From NCBI GenBank assembly GCA_029721515.1, contig CM056561.1, forward strand, positions 5,232,001 through 5,296,000: a stretch of 64,000 nt of DNA, written 5' to 3'. Positions 12,370 through 23,653 of the stretch are shown one piece after another. The notes beneath the pieces are model-generated. The model worked only from the letters and a program-made list of their open reading frames with translations. It had not been told where the DNA came from and did no database searches. A program made the translations under genes and the position numbers. Each line of letters opens with the position of its first letter. The first letter of the stretch is position 1. This DNA comes from Synanceia verrucosa. Taxonomy: Eukaryota > Chordata > Actinopteri > Perciformes > Synanceiidae.

Positions 12370-12445
12370 AGGAGCTGTGCCATCTGGCTGCGTGTCAAAA
12401 TAATATCATTTAATTTGTTACGTGATTAAATGGCTTCTTTTCATG
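12370..12445. promoter_or_regulatory. Candidate conserved regulatory block
   Basis: Contains ATATCATTTAATTTG and ACGTGATTAAATGG in non-repetitive sequence. The 82-codon frame starting at 12430 (+) has no recognisable domain and is not called. Function is inferred from texture only. Confidence 0.22.
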
Positions 12446-12814
12446 GGGAAGCTCCAACTCCTAGAAAGTACTTACAGGCCTGTTCAACCCTGCTTGTGCG
12501 CTCGCTGTGTTTTCGACACCACACTATGAGTTTTCTTTGTCCCGCTGTACCCGACAAAGCGATCGCTCTTTGTCTCCCTCGTCTTTGTCTTGTTCTGACT
12601 GTCTTGTCTCAGGCCATTTTCAGACACTGGCGGTCTAACCTTCTCCTTTCACACAGACTCGCATTATTAGGATCCTAAATACAACAAAAGGCCCACACAA
12701 TAGAGATAGAGAGAGGCACATTGGACAGTGTGAAAAAAAATGGAGCATGCTCCCATTCTTCCAGTGACTCTTGCCTGTCTCCAACATGAATAAGAGGCAT
12801 GGCTAAACGTGCTG

Positions 12815-13015
12815 CATAATTTGTACTTTTAATGGCAGAGCCTTCCATTCCTGTGACATGACTTAATCAATAACCAGGCCTGTCGCAGTCTCAGCCCAGA
12901 CTCGGCTGGCGTTTTATTAATTTTGAACAGGGCACACTAACTAGGCGTCTGCTAGCGAGAGGCATTTCACACAGGATAATAGGCACCCTGGATTGATAGG
13001 TTCATTCCATGTAAG
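12815..13015. promoter_or_regulatory. Candidate conserved regulatory block
   Basis: About 200 bases of non-repetitive sequence with TGACTTAATCAATAACC, TTTTATTAATTTTG and GATTGATAGG. It is bounded on the right by a pyrimidine-rich tract (13020-13110). It resembles a vertebrate conserved non-coding element, but no comparison is available here. Confidence 0.3.
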
Positions 13016-13571
13016 CTCAAACCCTCATCCCTCTCTTTTCCCCCTATCTATCTCTCTACCCCCTTTATCTCTCTCTCTTTCTCCCCTTTCTGTCCCTCTT
13101 TCTGTCAAAGAGTGATTTAGGGAGTACTATGGGACGTCTGCATGTGCGTCAGCTGAGGGAGGAGGGAGAGATGGATAAATAAGGAGGGAAGAAGAGATAA
13201 ATAAACAAGTGGAGAAAAAGAGTGAGACTGAGGTTGTGACAGTGTGTCCACAGTGTCACTGTACCGGCCTCTCAGATGGACCGGAAACATACACTTACCT
13301 GCACAACGAGTCTTTTCAGTAACAGTAAGTGACATGGCTTGAAAAGAGCAAAGCACAAAACAGGAAGACACACCAAACAGCCAAATATGTCACTGTGGGG
13401 AATTCAACACATTAAACTATGGGCAGATATCTCTAGATGGATATTCACAAGGTACAATTTCTTAAGAAGAGGACGTCATGTCTTGTTGACATCATAACTG
13501 AGAAGACTTACTGGTTTCTTGGTACTTCCTTAAACTTGTAATAGCTTTTTTTGCCCATGTGAGGTAGCAGA

Positions 13572-13608
13572 AACAAGTTAAAACTATAAAATGATATTTT
13601 AACTTGTT
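13572..13608. repeat. Short perfect inverted repeat
   Basis: AACAAGTTAAAA at 13572-13583 is exactly complementary to TTTTAACTTGTT at 13597-13608, with a 13-base AT-rich spacer. Confidence 0.7.
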
Positions 13609-13789
13609 GGCAAACAGTTTTATTCATTTGCACATCCAGCAGTCACGGAGCAACATTATCATTCAGTCTTGTTCAGCCAACTGGTGAGTCCAAGAGCAAT
13701 AATCACTCTTTTGTTCTGTTTTTGGTCTCCAAATCCTGAGGGAAAATATTTGGCTCTTTAACTGCTAAATGCTTCACCAGCTAGTCACT

Positions 13790-13840
13790 AATACCACTTT
13801 TACACTGAAATTAGCAGGATTTTCTAACTCAGGTCGAAGA
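13790..13840 (+). mobile_element. Fragment of the CTTTCACAC-ended element
   Basis: ACACTGAAATTAGCAGG followed by ATTTTCTAACTC(A)GGTCGA matches the left end of the element at 1841, with a short internal deletion. No matching right end was found, so it is a truncated relic. Confidence 0.65.
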
Positions 13841-15220
13841 AATTGTCAAGTTCATGGTCTACAGAGCCCTAGTTAATGTCACTCCATTGATTTTATCTCT
13901 CTGCGTGGCTTTGAGGATTATCACATCCACAATAAGCACAAACTGTGTTGTTGACACTCTGTTTATCTGTGACCAAATGCAGCATGAGACTGCTCACCAT
14001 GAGGGTGGAAAGTTCCACCATCATCACGTTTGGCCAGTTAGGACCGCTTTGTGTTGTGTATTTGTGCTTGGAGAGCTAAAAGCAGGGAACGAAACATTTA
14101 GCCCCTGACACGGACAAGTCTGTGACTCATCTTGTTGATAGTCCCAGGGACAGAGGGAAAGACAGATGGATGGAAAACAGCAAGGCGGGCTGCGAGGGGG
14201 GAGGGTTCGATAGATACTGTAGGTTTTAGTGGAAGGGAGGAAGAGAAAACAAGAAGCATGTGTTTACCAGAGAGGCCAGAGTGAGAAGGAATGCATCTCC
14301 CCAGATGAGTCAATATTGTTGACAGCCTCCTCATTCTCCTCTTTCCATCATGACCAAACACCAGACAATGAATCGCTTATCATACTGCCACTGCACAATA
14401 ATCACACATAATCACAATAGTCAATAACTCTGCACACAGTGAACCGTCTCCTACCTTGACACAGATTATTGGAGGCAATATTTTGGATTTCTCAGTGATA
14501 CAGGTTGTACTCTGCTGCTCCGTTATGTTTGGCTAAGTTGTGTCTGAGAAGCAGTTGCGCAAAGATTTCCATTACGAAAGTGAATTCGTTTACTGTCCAA
14601 GAATTCCTATCATTCCTCTGCCCAAATGAGATGTTTGTGAGCTTTGTGTTCTGGTATGTACCACACAAACACCCACAAGTGTGTCAACACACACAACTAC
14701 ACTGACAATGGACATGAGCCTGGTTGTCCTGTGCTCGTATGAGTCACATTCAGTTCGTTCTTTCGAGTCTGCTGCCCCTGAGGAATAAAATGTCTCGGCC
14801 CTGACTGCTCTGTATATTACACTTTTAATTGGGACAAAGTCAAGGTTTGTGTTTCTCAGAAGAACAGTCTATCCTCGTTGAGACACTGATCTATCGGGTT
14901 GCAAATGACAAACACAAACATGTATTGGCACCAAGCCATGGAGAAAACTTTGCTTTTATTTACATGTTTTAAGAGATCGTCCTCTGAGGCTTCTGCTTCC
15001 AACCAAATACAGTGCAGGTCAGTGGATTCAAATCACATGCATGTGTTCGGGACGTATTGAGCATACAACTGGATAAATGACACTTGGATTATACTGCATA
15101 AGTTGTGTGACAGATATTTTGATTAAGGGTGTCCCTTTTTCACTTCCAATATGATACTGATATTGCAGCCTTGTGTTTTGGCCAATACAGATATTGATTC
15201 AACACAATATCAGCACTAAT

Positions 15221-15507
15221 CATCCATCCATTATCTACCGATTATCCTCATAGGGTCGCGGGGGGGCTGGAGTCTATCCCAGCTGTCTTAGGGTGAAAGA
15301 CAGGGTACACCCTGCACAAGTCTCCAGTTCATCACAGGACACATAGAGACAGACAACCACTCACACTCACATTCACACCTACGGTCAATTTAAATTAGCC
15401 AATTAACCTAATCCCCATGCATGTTTTTGGATGGTGGGAGGAAGCCAGAGTACCCGGAGAGAACCCACGCAGACACAGGGAGAACATGCAAACTCCACAC
15501 AGAAAGG
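15221..15507 (-). mobile_element. LINE 3'-end fragment (RTE/Rex3-like)
   Basis: Begins CATCCATCCATTATCTACCG, contains GGGTCGCGGGGG, CTATCCCAGCTGTC, CACTCACATTCACACCTACGG, GTGGGAGGAAGCC and GAGAACCCACGCAGACACAGG, and ends AACTCCACACAGAAAGG. I recognise this as a very common teleost dispersed repeat. Read on the minus strand it finishes in a GATGGATG tail, as in Rex3/RTE retrotransposons of fish. The family name is from memory and less certain than its repeat nature. It is inserted within the hAT element. Confidence 0.75.
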
Positions 15508-15650
15508 AGTTTAATCATACTTACTTTTATTCCTTATTATATAGTATGGAAGGTTAGAAAAGGCCTTTATCAAGTGATATTACTCAGTCAGAGAATAATA
15601 GTCAACAGTAGGTATGACAAAAACTGACCAAGTATTTAACACCTTATGCT

Positions 15651-16072
15651 GCATTCCACTTGTACTCAGAAGTCGGAATTCCTGAGTTGCGAGTCGGAAG
15701 TTTCAACGGGAACGCCCCCCTGAAGTTGGATTTCCGACTCGGGAAGTCAGACAACACTCACTAACCCCGACTTGACCAAAACATCATAATCCAAGATGGC
15801 CATGTAGCGTTACATGTTACAGCCTACAGTAAAGTCAAACTTTTTTCGCATACAGAATTACGTTGGAGAACAAACACACCCTCTGTGTTTTCTTTGTTAA
15901 TTGTTAATTAATTGTGTTTGAGGTGGACCTCATATTGCTGCATTAGTTTATTGCATTCTGACAAAGCAAGCACAACAAACTTGTTTTTCGGACTTGTTTA
16001 TTGGAACGCCATCATTTTGGGTGTGATGTCATTCCCAGCTCTGACCTCTGACTTCCGAAGTTAATGGAACGA
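15651..16072. mobile_element. Nested inverted-repeat element (GCATTCCA...TGGAACG)
   Basis: The left end reads GCATTCCACTTGTACTCAGAAGTC and the right end, reverse-complemented, TCGTTCCATTAACTTCGGAAGTC. These are imperfect inverted repeats sharing TTCCA and GAAGTC blocks. The interior has CGAGTCGGAAG and TTTCCGACTCGGGAAGTC blocks in opposite orientations. It sits within the hAT element at 15124-16220. No target duplication was identified, so the superfamily is left open. Confidence 0.6.
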
Positions 16073-17365
16073 AGAGCTGGGTAGAAGAGCTGGAGTGGAG
16101 TCTGGAATGGACTGATGGTGTCGGAGTGTTTATATCGGAGATTGTAGATGCAGGCCAATATAATCCGATACTGGTTTGTTTTTGGTTTTTTTTTGCTGAT
16201 ATCGGACCGGGACATCCCTAATTTTGATAGAGTTGCTATTAAACCTTTAGCTTCTCTGTTCACCATGGAGGCATGTGAGAAAAACAGCACTTGATGGTAA
16301 CACACACAGAGTAATTGATACAAACAAGTATTTCAAGGGTAAGGAATTCCTTTAAGGTGGTGAGAAAATGTTCAGAGGAGATAATACGAGGATTTGAGCA
16401 ACAGAAAACTATTGCAATTCTTCCATTTTTTAGTAAATGATTCACTTTTCCATTGACTAGTGGTTTGGCTTGCAAATTTCCTGTCTGTCTGAAGTTTTCA
16501 TGTATGTCAAACCACTGATATCACTGAACTGTCTCTTATGTCTCCCAGCAGTCCTGAGGCTTCATGTCTTAAATTTAGCCTCACCTGGCCTCTGATCACA
16601 AATGACACCCCTCCCATTGACCCTCTTCCTTTTTTCACTGGCCAAACCTTTTGATCTGTCCCGAACCAACCTTTTCACTCCCCATCTCCCTCTCTCCTGC
16701 CATCAATATTTCACAAACGTACAGTGACAAATTTATTTGAATGCGGTCTCCGGCGCGGACGCAGAGATGGATGGGCCGATCGGGGTGGTGGTGGGCTGGT
16801 GAGCGGCGTGGTAGCGAGCAGCTTTACCGCATACATTAGTCACACGCTCACAGGCTGCTGGTGGAAGAGAGGGGGTCTGGGAGAGATAGTGCATGGGGGG
16901 TTTGGAAGGGGGGGCATTGTGTGTGAACTGCATGCATGTCTATCAGAATGTGTTAGCGCAAGAGAGAGGGGAGGGGGCTACTCGGAGAATTGAAGGAGTA
17001 CATTTATCATAGTTATGGCTTTCTCAGGCATCCATTTTCCTGTGGTCTGTTGACAGCTAGTAGTATCTGCATACCACCCCCCCATCTTACCCCACCACCA
17101 GGCATGATTGACGGCACTGGGCTTCAACCTAACAGGACTGGTTACACACTTCAGTGCTGGACACACACACACGAGCACAAACACACAGAACTTGAGATTT
17201 TGGCTTCTTGCAGGTCATTTTTTCAACTCATTTCAGCTGTGACTGAAGGAGTCAAGAGGGAAACTCAGTGTTGACTGTGAGTATCCAGAGTAAGATAACG
17301 ATGCAGTTTTACACACAGTGGGCAAATAGCTCTGTGAGGCTCATTGTAAAGAACAATTGATTATT

Positions 17366-17815
17366 TTACCACTTTCACACTGAATTTAGTGGGTCAAAGC
17401 TGGATTTTCTAACGCGGGTCAACCCGCCTTGGCTCGGCATCACACCATAGCCATCACACTGCCAGCAATCGCAGGTCTGACCTGCCGCTGTGAGAGCTGC
17501 TGCCTGTTTTTTCCCCCCTCTTCTTCTCCAGATGCTGAGCAGCTCTCTGACCTCGCAATCCAGTGTACTGCCATGATCAATAAAAAAGGTGCGCCAAATC
17601 TGCTATACAAGCTGAAAATAAACACAGTCGAGCATGCACAGTTCACATCAGGAGTCACCGATCGGTTGGTTCACGTATGCACTCCGATTAAAGATCGTGC
17701 GTTACACATTTGATCTGTTTGATTGACAAAAATCTCAGGGAGATCAACAGGAAGACTGCTCATAATGGGAGTGGAGCAAAACTTTGTTTTGAGATCAGAG
17801 TGAGCAGATTCACAG
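17366..17815 (+). mobile_element. 5' part of a CTTTCACAC-ended element
   Basis: Starts ACCACTTTCACACTGAATTTAG and follows the element at 1841 through ATTTTCTAACGCGGGTC, CCTTGGCTCGGCAT, CTGCCATGATCAATAAAAAAGG, CACCGATCGGT and GGGAGATCAACAGGAAG. Similarity fades by about 17815 and the right terminus is missing. The shared short frame around ATGATCAATAAAAAAGG exists in both copies because they are the same repeat; it is not a gene. Confidence 0.7.
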
Positions 17816-18039
17816 ATATTGCCATCCCCTAAAGATTGCCATTTCAGTATTACCACTCCCGTTGCCCACGACACATTCACATTCTGGATTACCGTAAATA
17901 CGTAACGTTTTGTGGTATCAGAGAGTTGAACCATTGCACTTTACAGCCAATATGGTGTGATTAGGGGAGTTTCACTCATGCCTCTCCCTTTGTTCCCTGT
18001 GGAAAAAAATGCCTGTATGTAGTTTTTGTTGCCCCGAAA

Positions 18040-18131
18040 TTACTGACAGGCTGAGGGAGACCGCGATCAACAACCTGCTGGAGAAAAACAACTTTGATGG
18101 CGAAAGCCTTCAATGGCACTCAAAGAGTTAA
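18040..18131 (-). mobile_element. TTAA-type MITE, terminal relic (family member 2)
   Basis: Minus-strand relic of the family's left end. In plus orientation it reads ACAGGCTGAGGGAGACCGCGATC, then CAACCTGCTGGAGAAAAAC, then AATGGCACTCAAAGAG directly followed by TTAA at 18128-18131. The rest of the element is absent. A second TTAA within AAAGGGTTAAC lies at about 18330 and may be the end of another TTAA-target repeat. Confidence 0.7.
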
Positions 18132-18778
18132 CATGCAAAATCTGTTATTCATGTTCAATGACATTGTTTTTTCCCAATGAACTCTAAAATTGAATTCCAT
18201 TCGATTCCATGCATTTGTATTTTTAACCATAACATGAGGTAAATTGTAAATAATTGCCAGTTATTATAATATCCAAGTCTGGACAAGAAAAAACAGTCCA
18301 GACAGAAATTCTGAGGCTCAGGTGTTAAAGGGTTAACTTGGGAAGGAGTATACACCTCCAGCTAACAGCTTTTTTTCAACTCACAACTTTACTCAGATTG
18401 GCCTTCCAGGACTGTATATGTGTAGTATATATAGTGTAGTCTAGACATCAGTGAGATTCACTGTTCCAGAGAGGAAAGGAAGCTAAAGCTAATTGTTATA
18501 ATAATTATCATGACTACTGAGAGAAGTGAAAGGAAGCTGATTATACCTGAAGAAAGAGGGGAAGCGAGACAGGGAGAGAGATTACCTGCCTGTGAGTAGA
18601 CTGTCATTAACCTCACTTTCCCTCCCTCACACACTGTCCATCCGTCTCTCTTGTCCAGTAGAGTGCCAATCTATATCCAATTGTTCCCCTTGTCTCTCCT
18701 GGACCACACTAATTGAAGGCAATGTGAACATGCCTCTAACAGACTCTTATCTCATGTCTCCCTCATCCTGAGGGTGTG

Positions 18779-18779
<1 letters not shown>

Positions 18780-18828
<49 letters not shown>
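18780..18828. repeat. (CA)n microsatellite
   Basis: About 24 uninterrupted CA units. The Cys-Val repeat frame on the minus strand is an artefact of it. Confidence 0.96.
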
Positions 18829-18831
<3 letters not shown>

Positions 18832-19947
18832 TATGTAGCTGCTGTGTCTCGAGAAATAGGAAAGTTGATCACAAATGAACAAAACCGTGGCAAAGACATG
18901 ACACTAAAAAAGTCTGCTAATGCAGCTAATGTGAAAGGTGAATACATTAGCAGCATTTTAGCCGTTTAAATAAAACTGCACTATATGGCTATATATAGAT
19001 ACAGAGGTGTCCCTCTCTGCAGCAGAAGACCAGCATCCTGTGAAGATATATCAGTTAACCGTATTTAATATAAACACCAGTGTCTGGGGACCCATAAGGG
19101 CTAGTAATACACTGCCATAGAGGCATAATAGAGGTGTGGTGATCACAATACAGGCAATATTATCTAAGTCTGAGCTAAAATGACTGATGTCTGACAGAGT
19201 CTGCAGAAAAAAAAACATGCTTTGCATATGTACTTGCATGATTCAAAGTCACACTTAGTGAACTCCTGTGAACTATGGGAAAGGATGACTCATGCAATGT
19301 CACGCAGAATTCCCTTGATCTTCCAGAAGAATGCACACAAAGTGGTCTAAAATAAAAAGTAATACTGGTGCTCTGGCTATAAATACATACACAGCTAAAT
19401 ATGCAGAATCAATACAAAACTCTGCAATCAGAAGTGGAATTAAGTAGGTTATACTAGGAAAAGAGACATCAATCAAAAATTTAAAAAATATAAAAATAGC
19501 TTTCATGTAAAATAACTAGGATGGAAATAACCATCAACCAATTTAACATTGAGATGAAGATAAATTCAATTTAAATTTTGCAAATTCCTGTTAATTTGTG
19601 GACTAATTGATGATATTTATGGTACAGACAAAGTGCCTGTTCAGTTATGGTGTGGCCTGTCTTTGTGGGGAGACAACATGAAACTGTAAAAGAGAAATTT
19701 CAGGTCTGTCTCATCGCATCATATGTGTACACAACAGTTCAATGGTGTTAACATCCCATATTAAGCTGATCTGAAACAATACATTACCATAATGTACTGT
19801 ACTTACAGTATAAACTCATAGAGAATGGAAAATAAACTCACTCCTCCACAATAATCATCATGGCAAACAGAATAAGTGATGGTTGATAAAACTGGACTGA
19901 ACTAAAGGGAAAGCTTAGCTGTCAAAAATGCAAGTTCAGTTCTGCAC
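18832..19947. other. Non-coding stretch, no gene seen
   Basis: AT-rich unique-looking sequence. No repeat end, microsatellite or RNA motif stood out, and the short frames lack supporting signals. Confidence 0.5.
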
Positions 19948-20398
19948 TTAACTCTTGTGTCATTGACATATTTTGACGTCAAAGTGTTTCTTCTGCAGTG
20001 GGTTGCCGATCGCGGTCTCCCACAGCCTGTGAGTAATGTTGGAGCTTCTGGGAGATGTATTTGGAGCATCAAGAGACGGTATACACCACAGAGATCAAAG
20101 GAGGAAGAAGAGACGATCGAGATTAGAGAGCAAAACAAACAGATTCTGGACAAAAAGTGGTGATTTTGGTGAAAGTGTCCTCTACTCTACCTCTGATAAA
20201 ACAAGAATGGAACAGGGTAAAAACAAACATTTTTTTCATGATGAAACAGAGAGTCTCTTCTTTCATTTGAGCTATTCAGTGTTTTCAGGGTCATAGTACA
20301 AAATATTCTGTGGGTCTTGAAATATGATTCAAAATGGCCAAAAACGCTGGAACAAGACACTTTCTGTTTTATAAAAAGGCTGGCACTCAATGAGTTAA
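19948..20398 (+). mobile_element. TTAA-type MITE, complete copy with single 5' end (family member 3)
   Basis: TTAA at 19948-19951 is followed by CTCTTGTGTCATTGACATAT, and CTGGCACTCAATGAG precedes TTAA at 20395-20398. The interior carries all the family blocks, including GTTGCCGATCGCGGTCTCCC and GACGATCGAGATTAGAGAGC. It has only one copy of the 5' terminal unit, unlike 23654. The TTAA target and the inverted GAGTGCC-type ends suggest mobilisation by a piggyBac-type transposase; this is inferred. No transposase is encoded. The 86-codon frame inside is a translation of the repeat. Confidence 0.88.
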
Positions 20399-21687
20399 TA
20401 TAATACAACTACTCTAATCCCACTAGGGAAATTTGCAAGTGTCATCTTCTGTTATCTGACCAAAAAAATGACACCTTCACAACAACTCTACAGGTAACAA
20501 ATTCATATGTGCAACTCAAACCCCAGAAGGAACTAGATGCTAGAAATGCTTATAAAAGAAAGCAATCCACTGAAGATCCCAGTCAGTGAGAATCTGTAAT
20601 TCAGCTGTCAAACAGTTGAAGGACTCTTGTTTTCATGTATCTGCCTACTTGGGTTTTCAAACAGCTATTTAATTACAGCTGCAATCACTTGGTAATTTTA
20701 GCTCTACCATGTATTGTTTACTCGGTGAATTTCCAGTAGTCCAGTAAGAGGCAGTGAAGGGACCCAATCATTCCCAAACTATCACCTATCAGGACTGGAC
20801 TCATCACTGCAGGCTTTTAATATTCTACAACTGATAGAAGGAGTTAAATAAGTAAGACAGACAAAGGCAGAGGTAGCATGTTTATCTTTGGAGTAATTAG
20901 AGCACAAGAAAACAACCAGTGTGCTGGGAAATTAACAAAACACACAAATACATAAGCACACACAGTAGCACCACTGAGGATAGACCGCCCTCTACTGACG
21001 GACCGGAGAAGATCAACAGCAAACTCTACATCCTGAAACACGAGGCTGGAGACAAAATGGATAAAATGTTCTTTTATGCTCTAAATACAACCAAAAATGT
21101 CTTAGAAATAACCAGATAAATGGAAATGCACAGTGACACAAGAGTTAATCTATCGTATTTTCATATTTTCCCCCATATTGCACAGTATTTTAATCATCAT
21201 ATTGTTCTTCAGTCCCTATTTGCCATGCACAGAGTGGCTGTGTCACTTATTTTCATTGTCTAATAACCTCATTGTGGGACACAGCGGGGACGGCCAAGTG
21301 GTTCAGACTGCCAACTGTTGAGAGAGAGAGACTGAGAGGATGGATGAGTGTGTTCTTCCTGGACATACTGCTGCATCTCCTCACACCTCTGCTTGTGATG
21401 ACAAGGCGACAGTGTGACCGCTCTGGTGCCAGAACACAAAAAGCACTGGGAGATGTTGCATGGTGGTGAAAAGGGTTGCTTTGAGCTGTGGACACACCAA
21501 AGTGATTTCAGCCCGAAAAAATATCTGCAACAATAGCGGGAAAATATTCTGGTCGTTCAGTTTCAGTGAATCTTAGGAGTTTACAAAGCGTCTCAGGTTC
21601 TGTTCATTTCTCTCTTCATCTTACCTGATCTTTCCAATACATGGTTATTTTCACAACGATCTCTGAGTCTCTGATGTTTGGTTGTTG
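20399..21687. other. Non-coding stretch, no gene seen
   Basis: Mostly unique-looking sequence. ACACAAGAGTTAA at about 21135-21147 resembles an isolated, inverted MITE terminus, but the flanking bases do not support a full relic. No gene is supported. Confidence 0.5.
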
Positions 21688-22099
21688 CAGGGGCGTCACT
21701 AGGCTTTAAAAAAAGAGGGGTTTAGTCCCCATGTGAGGCTAACTGGCTATACATATACATGTATAGTGGTGTGCAAAGACTTTGTGAAAGGCAGGAACAA
21801 AAAGAAAGAAAAGGGCAAGTTTATTGCCTCCCAAGAGAGCATTTAGCATTTTTCAACAATTGGGCCATGGGGGGGGGCAACTGTAAGAATTATTATGAAT
21901 AATGTAAGGTTAAAGATTATTTTTAATCTTTTAATCTTTTAATTTAAACTAATTCTGCTGACTTTATATTGAGTTTGTCTGCATTTTTGTTGTAGCAAAT
22001 AGATAAATAAACCAACACAAAGTTTTTTAGGGGGCTTAAAAATATTTTATGAGGGCTTCAGGCCCCCAAAAGAGCAAAAGAGGCCTAATTATGCCACTG
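21688..22099 (+). mobile_element. Small hAT MITE with 8-bp target duplication
   Basis: The left end is CAGGGGCGTCACTAGGCTTT and the right end, reverse-complemented, CAGTGGCATAATTAGGCCTC. The flanks are GGTTGTTG (21680-21687) and GGTTGGTG (22100-22107), an 8-bp duplication with one change. CAGnGGCGTnACTAGG ends with 8-bp duplications are typical of hAT elements. The interior GTGTGCAAAGACTTTGTGA block is shared with the inverted copy at 26071. There is no coding capacity. Confidence 0.87.
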
Positions 22100-22556
22100 G
22101 GTTGGTGTGTCTCCAGGTTTAAGGAGGGTCTTCAGAGGAAAAATGTATTGAGAGAGATGAGGGAAATGATGTGTAGGTGAGAAACAGACCTCGTCTGATA
22201 AGTTAATACTGAAACATAGACCTCTAACATTAGAGAGAGATGTCAGAACACTTCTGGCTGCGCTTTTCTACACTTCCTGTCCTATGTGGGATAGTGGCAT
22301 CACTGGTAAAGGTACACATGCAATACCAGGGCCCTGGTGAGCGTGAGTGTGTGTGTGAGTGTGTGTGTGCAGGCATGCATGTGTCATGTTTAAGCATGTG
22401 TGCGTGTGCAAATCGATCTGGAGGCGTCATCGCGGGTTCTCTGCTCGTCTGAGAAAATCACACCTCATGCTCGCTTCCAACCCCCTGCTCGGGACAAGAC
22501 CCGCTGACAGCATCGCATTGTTATATCTTCATGTTTGTCAAATTTGGCGTCTTGTT

Positions 22557-22558
<2 letters not shown>

Positions 22559-22603
<45 letters not shown>
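22559..22603. repeat. (CA)n microsatellite
   Basis: About 22 uninterrupted CA units. It creates the Thr-His repeat in an overlapping open frame. Confidence 0.96.
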
Positions 22604-22605
<2 letters not shown>

Positions 22606-23653
22606 TGTTGTCAGCAGTTCCCGTCTTTTCAGACACCTCTCACTCCAAAGTGAGACAGAGTTTGACAACTTGCCTGGAATCCACACACTTTGTTTCACAG
22701 TCCCATTTCGAAAACCATTGACTCTCTTCTTAATTAATTCCTTAAACTGATTCTACACTCTGTTCAAACTTTTCTTGCTGGAGAGAGAAAGACAGAGGGT
22801 GCAAGCAGTAATGTCTGTGCTTTGGATCACAACAGGAGATCTATTAGTGCAAAAGCTTTACGTTAAGAGAAACACACACATATAAACACACACACACTGG
22901 GAGGGTGGAGGGGAGTATCGTCAGTCCACCTGCGTTCAGACAGGCTACCTCCTGTTCGTCCCGCCTGCAGCAGGCTGGCCCACCGCTTGTGTCTCCGTCT
23001 GCAAACAGCCGCCTTTTCCAGCTCAGCAGCTGAGAAAGTGCCAATCCCACAGTTTAAAGGCCCCACTGGCCCTGCCAGCATGATAGATAGTTTAGAAATG
23101 AGGACGCGTGTTTAAAAAAGAGGAGAGGAGAGGGGGAAGAGAGGGAGGGAGCGAGAGAGAAAAAAGGCATACAGCAGCAGCTGTCAGACAACACAGAGCT
23201 CAAGCTTGCATGACCAGAGAGAAAATAAAAGAGAGGGACTTCTGAGAGGTGAAGCCTAAACCGACAGGTACGAAGAGGAGATAAAGACATGCAAATAAGA
23301 GCACCTCAGCAGATAAAGAGATTAGATAAGCGAGAGGGGCCCCAACAGTCCTCTACAACCAGTATACATGTATTTACACAGCCGGACTGTTGCTGTTTAA
23401 AACAGATTAAGACACAGTGGCAGAAGCACTTTGATCTGGCTAATGTCTGGAGCCGTGTGTTCACAAAAGAAGCACCAAAACACCAGAATGAAAACTGGCA
23501 TTAATTAGTGTTTTAATCTTTGGAGTGTAACCAAAGTTTAACCACGACAGATAAAACATCAGTTGTAAATGTGCTGTCACTTCCCTGTTTTTTCTCACAT
23601 AATTTAAAGGATTCTGTATGCACAAATTGTCACTTTATGGTTGGAATATTCCT
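22604..23653. other. Non-coding stretch, no gene seen
   Basis: Contains a GC-richer segment (about 22900-23060) and a purine-rich tract (about 23100-23170). The frames on the minus strand at 22844-23290 have no recognisable domain or splice pattern. Confidence 0.5.

Larger units (their letters stand above)
15124..16220 (-). mobile_element. hAT-superfamily non-autonomous element with 8-bp target duplication
   Basis: ATTTTGAT at 15116-15123 is repeated exactly at 16221-16228, immediately outside inverted ends: TAAGGGTGTCCC on the left and, reverse-complemented, TAGGGATGTCCC on the right. An 8-bp duplication with GGGRTGTCCC-type ends is diagnostic of the hAT superfamily. No transposase frame survives. 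Two other repeats interrupt it: a LINE-like 3' end (15221-15507) and a second inverted-repeat element (15651-16072). It is related to the copy at 9281 and is drawn on the minus strand because that copy reads in the opposite direction. Strand choice is otherwise arbitrary. Confidence 0.9.

Noticed and set aside
12430..12678. 82-codon frame with mixed composition
   Set aside because: No domain, no splice signals in phase, and it begins inside a block better explained as non-coding DNA.
20036..20296. Similar short peptides in several places (DKTRMEQGKNKH-type), suggesting a gene family
   Set aside because: They are translations of the same MITE family in corresponding frames. Other copies carry stops and frameshifts, and the element has no transposase length.
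21127..21147. Possible inverted MITE terminus (ACACAAGAGTTAA)
   Set aside because: Only about 16 of 19 bases match one copy's left end, and no interior blocks of the family lie beside it.
21280..21350. A-box-like GGCCAAGTGGTTCAGACTG resembling a Leu/Ser tRNA 5' half
   Set aside because: No B box (GGTTCRANNCC) follows within 60 bases, and the acceptor stem cannot be formed.
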